A DNA stretch of 64,000 nt from Bradyrhizobium sp. SZCCHNS1050 (GTDB taxonomy: Bacteria; Pseudomonadota; Alphaproteobacteria; Rhizobiales; Xanthobacteraceae), in assembly GCF_032484785.1 (NCBI RefSeq), contig NZ_JAUETR010000001.1:3289501-3353500 (forward strand), given 5' to 3'. Positions 48,955 through 57,561 of the stretch are shown here, one piece after another. The position numbers were made by a program, and so were the translations under genes. Each line of letters begins with the position of its first letter. The stretch's first letter is position 1. The notes beneath the pieces were generated by a model. That model was not told where the DNA came from. It saw nothing but the letters and a program-made list of their open reading frames with translations, and did no database searches.

Positions 48955-50019
48955 TCACGGCAGCGCGAAGCGCAGCGTCTTGCCGCCGCGGGTGATGTCG
49001 ACGGCGGTGAATCCGGTGGCGGTGAAGCCGCGGCTCGGGCAGTCGCCCTGCTCTGATGTCTCGAACTTGTTCTCGCGGGTGCAGAGCTGCACCAGCCCGC
49101 CCCAGTTCAGCGGCTTGTTCTTCAGTTTGATGGTGCGGTTCTCATCGTCGACCGCCTCGGCGAAGCTGTAGACCTTCTTCGGCTGCCCGGTGATGTCGGG
49201 ATGCAGGCATTTGCCGGCATCGATGCGGTACCAGCCGCGGCTGACCACGGTGCGGCCGTCGTCGGTGCCGACCGCCGCCATGACCTTGTGCGGGGTGTCG
49301 TTGCACCAGGTCAGCCCGGTGGGTGAGGGCGTCTGCACCGCGTCCACCATGGCCGCGAAGAAATTCGGCTGCGACACGACGTCGGATGACAGCCCGCGGC
49401 TTTTCAGGAACGCCGCGAGCGCGGCTTGCGTCTTCGGCCCGTCGACGCCGTCGATCGGCGAGGCGTCATAGCCGGCGATGCCGAGCAGCCGCTGGATGCC
49501 GGCGAGCCGCGCCTGCTCGTCGTCATATTCGGCGCTCTCGGCGAGATAGGCGATCAGGGTGCCGTCGTCGGCCTTGCTCGGCGTCACCTGCGTGAACGCC
49601 GCCGGCGTCTGACCGGTGCGGCACTGGCGGGCGGCGGCGATGACGAAATTGTCCGCCGCCACGCACAGCTGGTCGTTGCCGTTCTCGGCGAGCGGCGACG
49701 CGCCGTAGAGGCTGAGCGCGCGTGCATGCAGGAGAATGCGGTCGGCGGTCATCGTCCCCTGCAGCACCACGCGGCAGGTCGCCGGATCGAGCCGGAACCA
49801 GCCGCGGGTCGCGGTTGCCGCCTTCTCGTCGATGCCGATTGCGGCCTCGACGACGTAGCTCATTCGGTTGCAGAGCTTGAGGTCGGCGCGGGCGGGGGTG
49901 AGGGAGGCGAACAAGGCCAGAAGGATCACAGTGAGGCTGAGCGGAGCGCGAGTCCGGAAGGGTTTGATACGCCCCGCTCTCTCCCCATCGTCATGCCCGG
50001 GCTTGACCCGGGCATCCAT
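48955..50019 (-). CDS. DUF1036 / peptidoglycan-binding-like exported protein
   Basis: About 354 residues. An N-terminal hydrophobic stretch (LSLTVILLALFASLTPARAD) is a signal peptide. Two DUF1036 copies are visible: LKLCNRMSYVVEAAIGID at about residue 47 and LTWCNDTPHKVMAAVGTDDG in the C-terminal half, each followed by TRGWFRLD or SRGWYRIDAGKC. Between them is a peptidoglycan-binding-like helix, YDASPIDGVDGPKTQAALAAFLKSRG. Members are periplasmic with unknown role. The start is uncertain: the first ATG (50019) falls inside the GTCATGCCC repeat, and an inner start is possible. Confidence 0.7.
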   Translation of the reverse strand: MDARVKPGHDDGERAGRIKPFRTRAPLSLTVILLALFASLTPARADLKLCNRMSYVVEAAIGIDEKAATATRGWFRLDPATCRVVLQGTMTADRILLHARALSLYGASPLAENGNDQLCVAADNFVIAAARQCRTGQTPAAFTQVTPSKADDGTLIAYLAESAEYDDEQARLAGIQRLLGIAGYDASPIDGVDGPKTQAALAAFLKSRGLSSDVVSQPNFFAAMVDAVQTPSPTGLTWCNDTPHKVMAAVGTDDGRTVVSRGWYRIDAGKCLHPDITGQPKKVYSFAEAVDDENRTIKLKNKPLNWGGLVQLCTRENKFETSEQGDCPSRGFTATGFTAVDITRGGKTLRFALP

Positions 50020-50108
50020 GTTTCTCGCTCCGAACTCGCCGAACAACGTGGATGGCCGGGCTGTCTGCATTGCGAAGACGCGCTCCGCGCTTTCGCCCGG
50101 CCATGACG
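49989..50108. repeat. GTCATGCCCGG mosaic repeat, long copy
   Basis: It starts CGTCATGCCCGGGCTTGACC and ends CGCCCGGCCATGACG. The interior carries an extra GCGAAGACGCGCTCCGCGC module absent from the copies at 43010 and 52147. It lies upstream of the DUF1036 gene and downstream of argB. Confidence 0.8.
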
Positions 50109-50129
50109 GAGAGAGTTGGCGGGAAGTGC

Positions 50130-51026
50130 TCACTTGTGGATCAGCGTGCCCGTGCCCTGGTTGGTGAACAGCTCGAGCAGCACGGCATGCTGCACCTTGC
50201 CGTCCAGGATGACGACGCCCTGCACGCCCTGCTCGAGTGCGTAGATGCAGGTCTCGACCTTCGGGATCATGCCGCCGGAGATGGTGCCGTCGGCGATCAG
50301 CTTGCGTGCGTCCTTCACCGACAATTCCGGAATCAGCTTCTTCGACTTGTCGAGCACGCCGGGCACGTCGGTGAGCAGCAGGAGGCGCTTGGCCTTCAGC
50401 GCACCGGCCACGGCCCCGGCGAACGTATCGGCGTTCACGTTGAAGGTCTGGCCTTCCTTCGAGGTCGCCAGCGGTGCGAGGATCGGGATCAGCTCGTAGC
50501 CGATCAGCTGATTCAGCAGCGTCAGATCGACCTTGTCCGGCTCGCCGACGAAGCCGAGATCGACCACCTTCTCGATGTGACTGTCGGGATCGACCATGGT
50601 GCGGGTCGCCTTGACCGCGCGCACCATGTTGCCGTCCTTGCCGCACAGCCCGACGGCCTTGCCGCCGGCCTCGTTGATGTAGCCGACCAGCTGCTTGTTG
50701 ATCGAGCCGGCCAGCACCATCTCGACGATCTCGATCGTCGCCGCGTCCGTGATGCGCAGGCCGGCGGCGAATTCGGAGACGATGCCGAGGCGCTTGAGCA
50801 TGGTCGCGATCTGCGGGCCGCCGCCATGCACCACCACCGGATTGATCGCGGTCTGCTCCAGCAGCACGATGTCGCGCGCGAACGCTTTTGCGGTGTCCTC
50901 GTCGCCCATGGCGTGGCCGCCATATTTGATGACGATGGTTTCGTCGTCGTACTCCTGCATGTGCGGGAGCGCTTCGGACAGGATGCGGGCCTGATCGAGC
51001 GGGCTGATGGTGGTCGCGTCGGTCAT
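50130..51026 (-). CDS. argB: Acetylglutamate kinase
   Basis: The second step of arginine synthesis; phosphorylates N-acetylglutamate with [13 protein letters not shown] and [10 protein letters not shown] are the ATP/substrate loops, GLRITD and [10 protein letters not shown] are the conserved later motifs. The length of 298 residues is normal from ATG 51024-51026. The enzyme is usually arginine-sensitive; the N-terminal helix region that mediates it is present. Confidence 0.95.
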   Translation of the reverse strand: MTDATTISPLDQARILSEALPHMQEYDDETIVIKYGGHAMGDEDTAKAFARDIVLLEQTAINPVVVHGGGPQIATMLKRLGIVSEFAAGLRITDAATIEIVEMVLAGSINKQLVGYINEAGGKAVGLCGKDGNMVRAVKATRTMVDPDSHIEKVVDLGFVGEPDKVDLTLLNQLIGYELIPILAPLATSKEGQTFNVNADTFAGAVAGALKAKRLLLLTDVPGVLDKSKKLIPELSVKDARKLIADGTISGGMIPKVETCIYALEQGVQGVVILDGKVQHAVLLELFTNQGTGTLIHK

Positions 51027-51101
51027 GTCTGGGAGGTCTCGGCTGTCGGGGGCGTCGCGCCGCGTTCTAGCCGATTGCCGCCCGCGGCGCAAAGCGCCGG
51101 A

Positions 51102-51473
51102 TCACGCCCGCCGCGGCCACAGCGCGCAGACCGCGAGTGCGAGCCAGCTCGCGATCTGCAAGCTACCGCCGATCGGCGCCGCGAACGGAAACAGCCGGTC
51201 GCCGGTGAACTGCCGCATCAGGAGGTCGCTGGCGAACAGGGCCGGGCCGAGCACGAAGCCGATCGCCGTGACCAGGCCGATGCGCCGATGAACCACGCCG
51301 CGCTCTGCCAGCGCGATGGTGCCGAGCAGGGCGCAGGCGTGGAACAGCAGCATGGTGGAGGCGGTCGCGAGCCGCGCTGCGTCGGGCTCGTGCGCGGCCT
51401 TGGCCGCCAGCGCGACGCCGGCGGCGCCCATCAGCCCGGCCATTGCGACCAGGATTCGCCACGGCGTCATCAT
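51102..51473 (-). CDS. DUF423 family small membrane protein
   Basis: A 123-residue protein with four hydrophobic spans. The start resembles the family pattern AGLMGAAGVALAAKAAHE, and the end is PIGGSLQIASWLALA. Function is unknown (YgdD/TMEM256-like). Its ATG overlaps the yihA stop by 4 bp, so the two are translationally coupled. Confidence 0.8.
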   Translation of the reverse strand: MMTPWRILVAMAGLMGAAGVALAAKAAHEPDAARLATASTMLLFHACALLGTIALAERGVVHRRIGLVTAIGFVLGPALFASDLLMRQFTGDRLFPFAAPIGGSLQIASWLALAVCALWPRRA

Positions 51474-52129
51474 GTGCTGCGCTCTTCCAGCAGCCGCACC
51501 ATGGCGGCACGCAGCTCCGGCATGCCGGTGCCGGATCGTGACGACGTCGCCAGCACGTGAGGAAACGCCGCCGGATGCTTGGCGAGCGCGGCCTCGGTCT
51601 CGGCGATCCGGCTTGCGAGCTCAGCCGGCTTGATCTGGTCGGCCTTGGTCAGGACGAGCTGATAGCTGACGGCGGACCGGTCCAGCGTCTTGAGGATCTC
51701 CTGATCGACTTCCTTCAGCCCATGACGGGCATCGATCAGCACATAGACGCGGGCGAGAGAGGCGCGGCCGAGCAGGAATTTGTGGATCAGCTCGGTCCAG
51801 GACGCGACCTTGGTCTTCGCCGCGGCGGCATATCCATAGCCGGGCATGTCGACCAGCCGCAGCGGCGCATGCTCGGGCCCCTCGAAGAAGATCAGCTCCT
51901 GGGTGCGGCCCGGCGTATGCGAGGTGCGCGCCAGCGCGTTCTGGCCGGTCAGCGCGTTGATCAGGCTGGACTTGCCGACATTGGAGCGGCCGGCGAAGGC
52001 GACCTCGATCGCCCCCATCGGCGGCAGGCTTTCGATCGAGGGAGATGCATGGGTGAAGCGCCACGATTGGGCGAACAGCTTGCGACCTTTTTCGATCAGG
52101 CGCTCGTCGGTGTCGTGGCTGGTGGTCAT
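51470..52129 (-). CDS. yihA: Ribosome biogenesis GTP-binding protein YihA/YsxC (EngB)
   Basis: A 219-residue GTPase for large-subunit assembly. G1 is GRSNVGKSSLIN, G3 is VDMPGYGYA, G4 is VLTKADQI. The switch region TPGRTQELIFFE follows G1. The start is ATG 52127-52129. The frame to 52228 is repeat-derived. It lies directly downstream of the yidC cluster on the same strand and overlaps the DUF423 gene by 4 bp. Confidence 0.95.
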   Translation of the reverse strand: MTTSHDTDERLIEKGRKLFAQSWRFTHASPSIESLPPMGAIEVAFAGRSNVGKSSLINALTGQNALARTSHTPGRTQELIFFEGPEHAPLRLVDMPGYGYAAAAKTKVASWTELIHKFLLGRASLARVYVLIDARHGLKEVDQEILKTLDRSAVSYQLVLTKADQIKPAELASRIAETEAALAKHPAAFPHVLATSSRSGTGMPELRAAMVRLLEERST

Positions 52130-52146
52130 GACAAGGCCTCGCTCTT

Positions 52147-52232
52147 CGTCATGCCCGGGCTTGACCCGGGCATCCACGCCCATTGCGCGGGATATCAAAA
52201 CGTGGATGGCCGGGACAAGCCCGGCCATGACG
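52147..52232. repeat. GTCATGCCCGG mosaic repeat, third copy
   Basis: It begins CGTCATGCCCGGGCTTGACC and ends AAGCCCGGCCATGACG, with ATCCACGCCC and CGTGGATGGC pairing inside. It lies between yidC and yihA and creates a false N-terminus for the latter (MAGLVPAIH). Confidence 0.8.
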
Positions 52233-52274
52233 GTAGATGGTTGGTTGCTTCAGCGGCTCACGCCGCCTTACTCG

Positions 52275-54140
52275 TCACGCCGCTTTTTTTTTGAACGTGC
52301 CGCGGATGTTGTCGAACAACTCCACCTTCACGCCATTGCGGCGCATGATGAAGCCCTGCTGCAGCACCGAAAGCGTGTTGTTCCAGGCCCAGTAGATCAC
52401 GAGGCCGGCCGGGAAGCCCGCGAGCATGAAGGTGAAGATCAGCGGCATCCAGTTGAAGATCATCGCCTGGGTCGGATCGGGCGGCGTCGGGTTCAGCTTC
52501 ATCTGGAACCACATCGTGATGCCCATGATGATCGGCCAGATACCGAGCGCGAGGTAATGGCCGAACAGCGGCAGCTGGGTCGGATCGAAATGCAGGAGCC
52601 CGAACAGCGTGAACAGATTGGTCGGATCCGGAGCCGAGAGATCCTTGATCCAGCTGATGAACGGCGCGTGCCGCATCTCGATCGTGACGAAGAGAACCTT
52701 GTAGAGTGAGAAGAACACCGGGATCTGCAGCACGACCGGGAGACAGCCGGCGACTGGGTTGATCTTCTCCTTCTTGTAGATCTCCATCATCTCCTGCTGC
52801 TGCTTCATCCGGTCGTCCGGATAGCGCTCTTTCAGCGCCTGGAGCTGCGGCTGGATCGCCTTCATCTTGGCCATCGAGGCATAGGACTTGTTAGCCAGCG
52901 GGAAGAACAGGGCCTTCACCAGCACCGTCACCAGCAGGATCGAGACGCCGAAATTGCCGAAGAAGCGGAAGAAGAAGTCGAGCGCCAGGAACATCGGCTT
53001 GGTCAGGAAGTAGAACCAGCCCCAGTCGATCAGGAGATCGAAATGGTTCAGCGCGAGCTTCTGATTGTAGCCGCCGAGGCCGCCGATCGGGAAGTTGATG
53101 CCGACCACGCCGGCTTCCTTGGCGCCGGCGAACAGCCGGGTGGAGACCGACGCCGAGCCGCCGGCCGGCACGGTCTGCGGGGTCTCGACATAGTCGGTCT
53201 GGTAGCGGTGCTGGTTGTCGACCAGCTTCGACGAATAGTTCGCCTGCAGCCGCGCATCGGTCATCGGCAGCAGCGCCGCCGCCCAATATTTGTCGGTGAT
53301 GCCGAGCCAGCCATTGGTGACGTCGAACTTCGCCGCCTTCTCGTCGTCCATCTTCTTGTAGGTGAATTCCTGCAGGCCCTTCTCGCCGAGATAGCCGATC
53401 AGGCCTTCGTGCAGGATGTAATAGCCCGACACGTGCGGCGTGCCGTGACGCGAGATCAGGCCGTAGGGATACAGCGTCACCGGTGCGTTGCCGGCGTTGG
53501 TGACGTCGTCCTTGATGGTGAAGAGATAGTGATCGTCGACGCTGATGGTGCGCTGGAAAGTCAGGCCGTCGCCGTTGGTGGTGGTCAGCTTCACCGGGGT
53601 CGACGGCGTCAGCGCATTCGAGCCGTCCTGCTGCCAGACGGTGTTCTGGTCGGGCACCTGCACCTTGGCGCCGGCGGCGTTCACCCAGCCGAACTCGGCA
53701 TAATAGGGCTCGGCGGTGTTGGACGGGGAGAACAGCACGATCGCCGGCGATTTCGGATCGACCGTCTCGCGGTACTGCACGAAGGCCAGGTCGTCGATGC
53801 GTGCGCCCTTGAGCGAGATGCTGCCGGTCAGCCGCGGTGTGTCGATCTTGACGCGCGGCGTGGCGGCGATGGCGGTGTCGCGCGGCATCACGCCGGTGCC
53901 GGTCACGGCGCCGCCCGGCGCGCTCGGGCTGCCGGTCGCGGCCGCGCCCGGCTGCGGGGTGGCCGACGGCGCGGCGCTGTCGGGCTGCGTTGCCGGCGCC
54001 TGCTTCTTGGCGAGCTCGGCCTGCATCTGGGCCTGCGCGCGCTGCTTCTCCATCTGCGGTCCGTTGTAGAAGACCTGCCAAAGGATCAGCACGAGGCCGG
54101 ACAGAATGACGGCGAGGATGGTGTTGCGATTGTCGGTCAT
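52275..54140 (-). CDS. yidC: Membrane protein insertase YidC
   Basis: Inserts proteins into the inner membrane with or without Sec. The N-terminal span is NTILAVILSGLVLILWQVFY, followed by a periplasmic beta-domain (residues about 60-350). The C-terminal insertase core has five spans (FFRFFGNFGVSILLVTVLVK; FSLYKVLFVTIE; ALGIWPIIMGITMWFQ). The core ends with basic residues in RGTFKKKAA. The length of 621 residues is normal for alphaproteobacteria. The start is ATG 54138-54140. It sits 22 bp beyond rnpA, the classical rpmH-rnpA-yidC order. Confidence 0.95.
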   Translation of the reverse strand: MTDNRNTILAVILSGLVLILWQVFYNGPQMEKQRAQAQMQAELAKKQAPATQPDSAAPSATPQPGAAATGSPSAPGGAVTGTGVMPRDTAIAATPRVKIDTPRLTGSISLKGARIDDLAFVQYRETVDPKSPAIVLFSPSNTAEPYYAEFGWVNAAGAKVQVPDQNTVWQQDGSNALTPSTPVKLTTTNGDGLTFQRTISVDDHYLFTIKDDVTNAGNAPVTLYPYGLISRHGTPHVSGYYILHEGLIGYLGEKGLQEFTYKKMDDEKAAKFDVTNGWLGITDKYWAAALLPMTDARLQANYSSKLVDNQHRYQTDYVETPQTVPAGGSASVSTRLFAGAKEAGVVGINFPIGGLGGYNQKLALNHFDLLIDWGWFYFLTKPMFLALDFFFRFFGNFGVSILLVTVLVKALFFPLANKSYASMAKMKAIQPQLQALKERYPDDRMKQQQEMMEIYKKEKINPVAGCLPVVLQIPVFFSLYKVLFVTIEMRHAPFISWIKDLSAPDPTNLFTLFGLLHFDPTQLPLFGHYLALGIWPIIMGITMWFQMKLNPTPPDPTQAMIFNWMPLIFTFMLAGFPAGLVIYWAWNNTLSVLQQGFIMRRNGVKVELFDNIRGTFKKKAA

Positions 54141-54162
54141 CGTTTTCTTATCGTCTCGTCGT

Positions 54163-54573
54163 TCAATCCGGTTTGCGGGAATGCGCGTCCGGTGCGGGAG
54201 CGTTTGGCTTGTCCGCATCCGACGGCTTGCGCGGCTGCGGCTTGGCCTGCGGCCGGTCGAGGCGGCGGAGCGTCGCCTGGAGATCGGCGAGCATGGTCTG
54301 GAAGTCGCGTGACAAGGCATCCCGCCGGCCGACCAGCACGTAGTCAGTGTGCGGCCGCATCGACAGGGGATCGAGCCGTTTCACAAGCTCGCGCAGCCGC
54401 CGACGGATGCGATTACGCTCCGTGGCGGTGCCATTCTTCTTGGTGACGGTAAAGCCGATCCGGACCGGGCCCCGGTCCGGCCGTTCCCGGCGCTGGACGA
54501 CGAAGGCAGGGCTGTTCGCCCGCACGCCATCGGCAACGGCGAGGAAGTCCGCCCGCTGCCGTAGCCGATCCAT
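54163..54573 (-). CDS. rnpA: Ribonuclease P protein component
   Basis: The protein subunit that helps RNase P RNA cut tRNA 5' leaders. The RNR signature is NGTATERNRIRRRLRELVK. It begins DRLRQRADFLAVADG. The C-terminal extension QAKPQPRKPSDADK is Pro/Lys-rich. The length is 136 residues from ATG 54571-54573; the frame extends to 54648, but that part overlaps the rpmH 3' end in another frame. It lies between rpmH and yidC. Confidence 0.94.
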   Translation of the reverse strand: MDRLRQRADFLAVADGVRANSPAFVVQRRERPDRGPVRIGFTVTKKNGTATERNRIRRRLRELVKRLDPLSMRPHTDYVLVGRRDALSRDFQTMLADLQATLRRLDRPQAKPQPRKPSDADKPNAPAPDAHSRKPD

Positions 54574-54604
54574 GATGGAAATCTCCGGGACAGACGCCCT
54601 GGCT

Positions 54605-54739
54605 TCAGGCGCTGAGACGCTTGCGGCCCCGGGCGCGACGCGCGGCAAGGACCTTGCGGCCGCCGGTGGTGGCGAGACGGGCGCGGAAGCCGTGACGGCG
54701 CTTGCGCACCAGTTTGCTGGGTTGATAAGTCCGCTTCAC
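54605..54739 (-). CDS. rpmH: 50S ribosomal protein L34
   Basis: A 44-residue basic protein, read directly from the reverse strand: [16 protein letters not shown]... ending KRLSA. All L34 hallmarks are present: [18 protein letters not shown] and [15 protein letters not shown]. The start is GTG at 54737-54739, with GGAGA about seven bases upstream. It is shorter than a usual ORF cut-off. It heads the rpmH-rnpA-yidC-yihA cluster. Confidence 0.97.
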   Translation of the reverse strand: MKRTYQPSKLVRKRRHGFRARLATTGGRKVLAARRARGRKRLSA

Positions 54740-55252
54740 GGGTCGTTCTCCGCTGACGGGCAATTTGCCAGTTGACAACTTGCCTGCTTGAAATGTCGAT
54801 TGATGTCCGGTGATGTTTACGGGCCCGAAATGGACCGCTGCCGGCCCTGAAATCGAGCCGCTCCCGGGCGAGCCGGGTCATCGCGGACGGTTGGCGCGGC
54901 TTATAAGGGAGCGTCCTGCCTTCGTCAATCGCGGCAAGACGTCATAGGCGGTGCAGGGATCGACGACGCCGAGATCTCGTCAAGACCTTCGTCACCAGCC
55001 GTGGGTCAGCGTCGCGAACGACACGAGGCAGGACGAGAACGCAAGTCCCTGCGCACAAGACCCTGCGCACATGACGAAGGCAAGAATGGCTTCGGCGCGG
55101 CGGGGTTGAAGACGTCAGAGATCGTGCAGTTTCGGGTTCCATTATGAACGATTTGGAAACCGGAACATGAGCGATCCGTAATTTGACCGGACTCCGGTGC
55201 AGTCCCATCTTGCGGTCCCGTAAGGGTGGGGTGTCTCTTACAAGGGCGATAC
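54740..55252. other. Intergenic region between divergent rpmH and a sensor kinase gene
   Basis: About 510 bp without a convincing gene. Frames on both strands are short, Arg/Ser-rich and lack ribosome sites. It should hold the rpmH-cluster promoter (the stretch near 54780-54900) and that of the kinase gene. No clear repeat or RNA gene was seen. Confidence 0.45.
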
Positions 55253-56728
55253 GTGACCGAGAGCGACAACCAGCCAATCCTGGAGCGCCTGCGACCGAAA
55301 CGGTCGCGGCGGCTCGGCTTGTCTGGAAAGCTGCTGCTGTTGACCATTCCGCTGGTGATGATCGCGGAGGTGCTGATCTACGTGCCGGCGATCGCCAATT
55401 TCTGGACCAACCGGCTCAACGACCGCCTGGCGGCCGCAAATACCGCTGCCCTGGTGCTCGACGCCGCACCGTCCGGCATGGTGCCGGATTCGCTGGCGCG
55501 GCAGATCCTCACCTCCATCAACGCGCGCGGCGTCGCCATCAAGATGGGCCAGCAGCGCCGTCTGCTCGCGAGCGCCGACCTGCCCGCCTCGATCGACCAC
55601 GACTTCGACATGCGCGACATGACGGCGTGGTCGTCGATCGTGAACTCGCTGACGATGATGACGGAGACCGGCGACCACACCATGCGGGTGATCGGACCGG
55701 CGCCCGGCCGCGCCCAGTTCATCGAGGTCGTCACCGACGAGAAGCCGCTGCGCAAGGCGATGTACCGGTTCTCGCGCAACCTGCTCGGCGTGTCGCTGCT
55801 GCTGGCGGTGCTGACCGCGGCGCTGGTCTATCTTGCCCTGCATTTCCTGTTTGTGCGGCCGATGCGGCGCCTCACCGCGAGCCTCGTCGGCTTCCACGAA
55901 AATCCGGAGAGCGTGGCGCGAATCATCGTGCCGAGCCAGCGTTCCGACGAGATCGGCGTCGCCGAGCGCGAGCTCGCCGACATGCAGCGCGACCTCGTCT
56001 CGATGCTGCATCAGAAGAGCCGGCTCGCCGCGCTCGGCCTCGCCGTGTCCAAGATCAACCACGATCTGCGCAACCTCTTGGCCTCGTCGCAGCTGCTGTC
56101 GGACCAGCTCGCCAGCGTGCCGGATCCGCGGGTGCAGCGCTTCGCGCCGAAGCTGATGCGCTCGCTGGAGCGCGCCATCGCGTTCTGCCAGTCGACGCTG
56201 TCCTACGGCAAGGTACAGGAGCCGGCGCCGGACCGCCGCATGGTGGTGGTCGAGCCCGTCGTCGCCGAGGTGCGAGAGACCGCCGGCCTGTCGCCGGATG
56301 CCTCGATCACCTGGATCGCGGCGATCGAGCGCGGGCTGAAGATCGATGCCGATCCCGACCAGCTGTTCCGCGTGCTGCTCAACCTGGTGCGCAATGCCGC
56401 CCAGGCCCTGGACAGCCTCGCGGCGGACGCCGGCGTGCGCCAGATCCGCATCACCGGCCGCCGCGAAGGCGGGGTGGCGATCCTGGAGGTCTCGGACACG
56501 GGTCCCGGTGTCCCGGCGAAGGTGCGGGAGCACCTGTTCGAGGCCTTCCGCGGTGCCGGTCGTCCGGGCGGCTCGGGGCTGGGCCTTGCGATTGCGGCCG
56601 AATTGGTCCGGGCCCATGATGGCGACATCCAACTGGTCGAAGGGACCCTGGGGGCCACCTTCCGAATCACGATCCCCGACCGTCCTGTCGAGCTGCAGAC
56701 CTTCTGGACCGAGCGCGCCAGCGCCTGA
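55253..56728 (+). CDS. HAMP-domain sensor histidine kinase, orphan
   Basis: A 491-residue inner-membrane kinase. The first membrane span is LLLLTIPLVMIAEVLIYVPA, a periplasmic loop of about 140 residues follows, then the second span LLLAVLTAALVYLALHFLF, HAMP (residues about 205-250) and an H-box variant with the phosphoacceptor in SKINHDLRNLLASSQLLS. ATPase motifs are LLNLVRNAAQAL, SDTGPGVP and GGSGLGLAIAAELV. GTG at 55253-55255 has AAGGGCG upstream. No response regulator gene is adjacent, so it is an orphan in this window. Confidence 0.88.
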   Translation: MTESDNQPILERLRPKRSRRLGLSGKLLLLTIPLVMIAEVLIYVPAIANFWTNRLNDRLAAANTAALVLDAAPSGMVPDSLARQILTSINARGVAIKMGQQRRLLASADLPASIDHDFDMRDMTAWSSIVNSLTMMTETGDHTMRVIGPAPGRAQFIEVVTDEKPLRKAMYRFSRNLLGVSLLLAVLTAALVYLALHFLFVRPMRRLTASLVGFHENPESVARIIVPSQRSDEIGVAERELADMQRDLVSMLHQKSRLAALGLAVSKINHDLRNLLASSQLLSDQLASVPDPRVQRFAPKLMRSLERAIAFCQSTLSYGKVQEPAPDRRMVVVEPVVAEVRETAGLSPDASITWIAAIERGLKIDADPDQLFRVLLNLVRNAAQALDSLAADAGVRQIRITGRREGGVAILEVSDTGPGVPAKVREHLFEAFRGAGRPGGSGLGLAIAAELVRAHDGDIQLVEGTLGATFRITIPDRPVELQTFWTERASA

Positions 56729-57000
56729 ACCCGGACCGGCCTCACCCGCCATTCCCGCGGGCGATGCCGCAGGCGTCGAGCCCGGAACTCCTGGCGTGTC
56801 GGAACGAAGCCCGTCCGCTCCGGCCATGCCGAACCGCGCCGGCGCGTCTGCGGAAAAATGGTCGCAAAATGTCCCGCTCCAGCCTTGCCAAGCGGTCTCC
56901 GAGCCGTTAGTCAGGGGCCCTTCGCGAGGCCTGCCGGCGTTTGCCGCTCCGGCCTTCCGGGATCCGGCCACTGGCCCGGAGCCTGCCAAATGCGAAAAAC

Positions 57001-57077
57001 GCGCCCGTAGCTCAGCTGGATAGAGCATCAGACTACGAATCTGAGGGTCGGACGTTCGAATCGTTCCGGGCGCGCCA
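57001..57077 (+). tRNA. tRNA-Arg (anticodon ACG)
   Basis: A 77-nt cloverleaf with acceptor arms GCGCCCG and CGGGCGC, a D-arm GCTCAGCTGGATAGAGC, anticodon stem TCAGA/TCTGA, and loop CTACGAA with anticodon ACG. The T-arm follows and CCA is encoded at 57075-57077. It reads CGU/CGC/CGA arginine codons after A34 deamination. An integrase pseudogene lies downstream, so its 3' end is a candidate attachment site. Confidence 0.96.
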
Positions 57078-57561
57078 TCTATCCTATTCACATATCATCG
57101 ATTTCCGCATTGGCTGAAAATCGCCCCAGACTAAGATCTCCATTTAGTCTGGGTTTTAGTCTGGGGATTTTTAGCTGGACTCGAGACTCGTTTGCGCTCT
57201 ACGAAAGTGGGGAGCTGCCCTCCAGGCCTCTTACCGACGCTCTCATCATTGGCCGTCTTTGTCTTCGCTTGGCCAAAGGTTCGCCGTCACGGTCCATGCT
57301 TCCCCCCAACCATGACCAGTCCTAAAAGTCGAACCGCAACCCGACCGTTATCGATCGCGCGACCGCTATCGTGAGTCCGAGTCCCTCCCTCTCCGCCATC
57401 CCAGCGTTTGCATCTGTTCGCTGCCGTCCGCCAACCCCCTGAAAAATAGCCATAATTTTAGCGTTTGGATGCATTCTCGCGTTCGCGCCGGTTCGCCCCG
57501 AAAACGTGGGTAGACGCGTGCAGGACGCGGGTAGCATCGTGGGTACGGCTGCCAGGCAGAG
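57078..57561. other. Non-coding stretch between tRNA-Arg and the integrase pseudogene
   Basis: About 480 bp. Apart from the TAGTCTGGG repeats it shows no gene. A frame from 57465 overlaps the integrase body but its first 60 codons do not match the family. It probably held the attachment site and integrase promoter. Confidence 0.45.
57124..57172 (+). terminator. TAGTCTGGG inverted/direct repeats after tRNA-Arg
   Basis: CCCCAGACTAA (57124-57134) is an exact inverted partner of TTAGTCTGGGG (57156-57166). A second direct copy, TTAGTCTGGG, is at 57144-57153. A TTTTT tract follows. It fits a terminator for the tRNA. It could also be integrase arm-type sites, since it lies next to a likely attachment site. 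Confidence 0.5.

Noticed and set aside
57481..57494. Possible LexA box GTTC...GTTC before the integrase
   Set aside because: The spacing is six, not seven.
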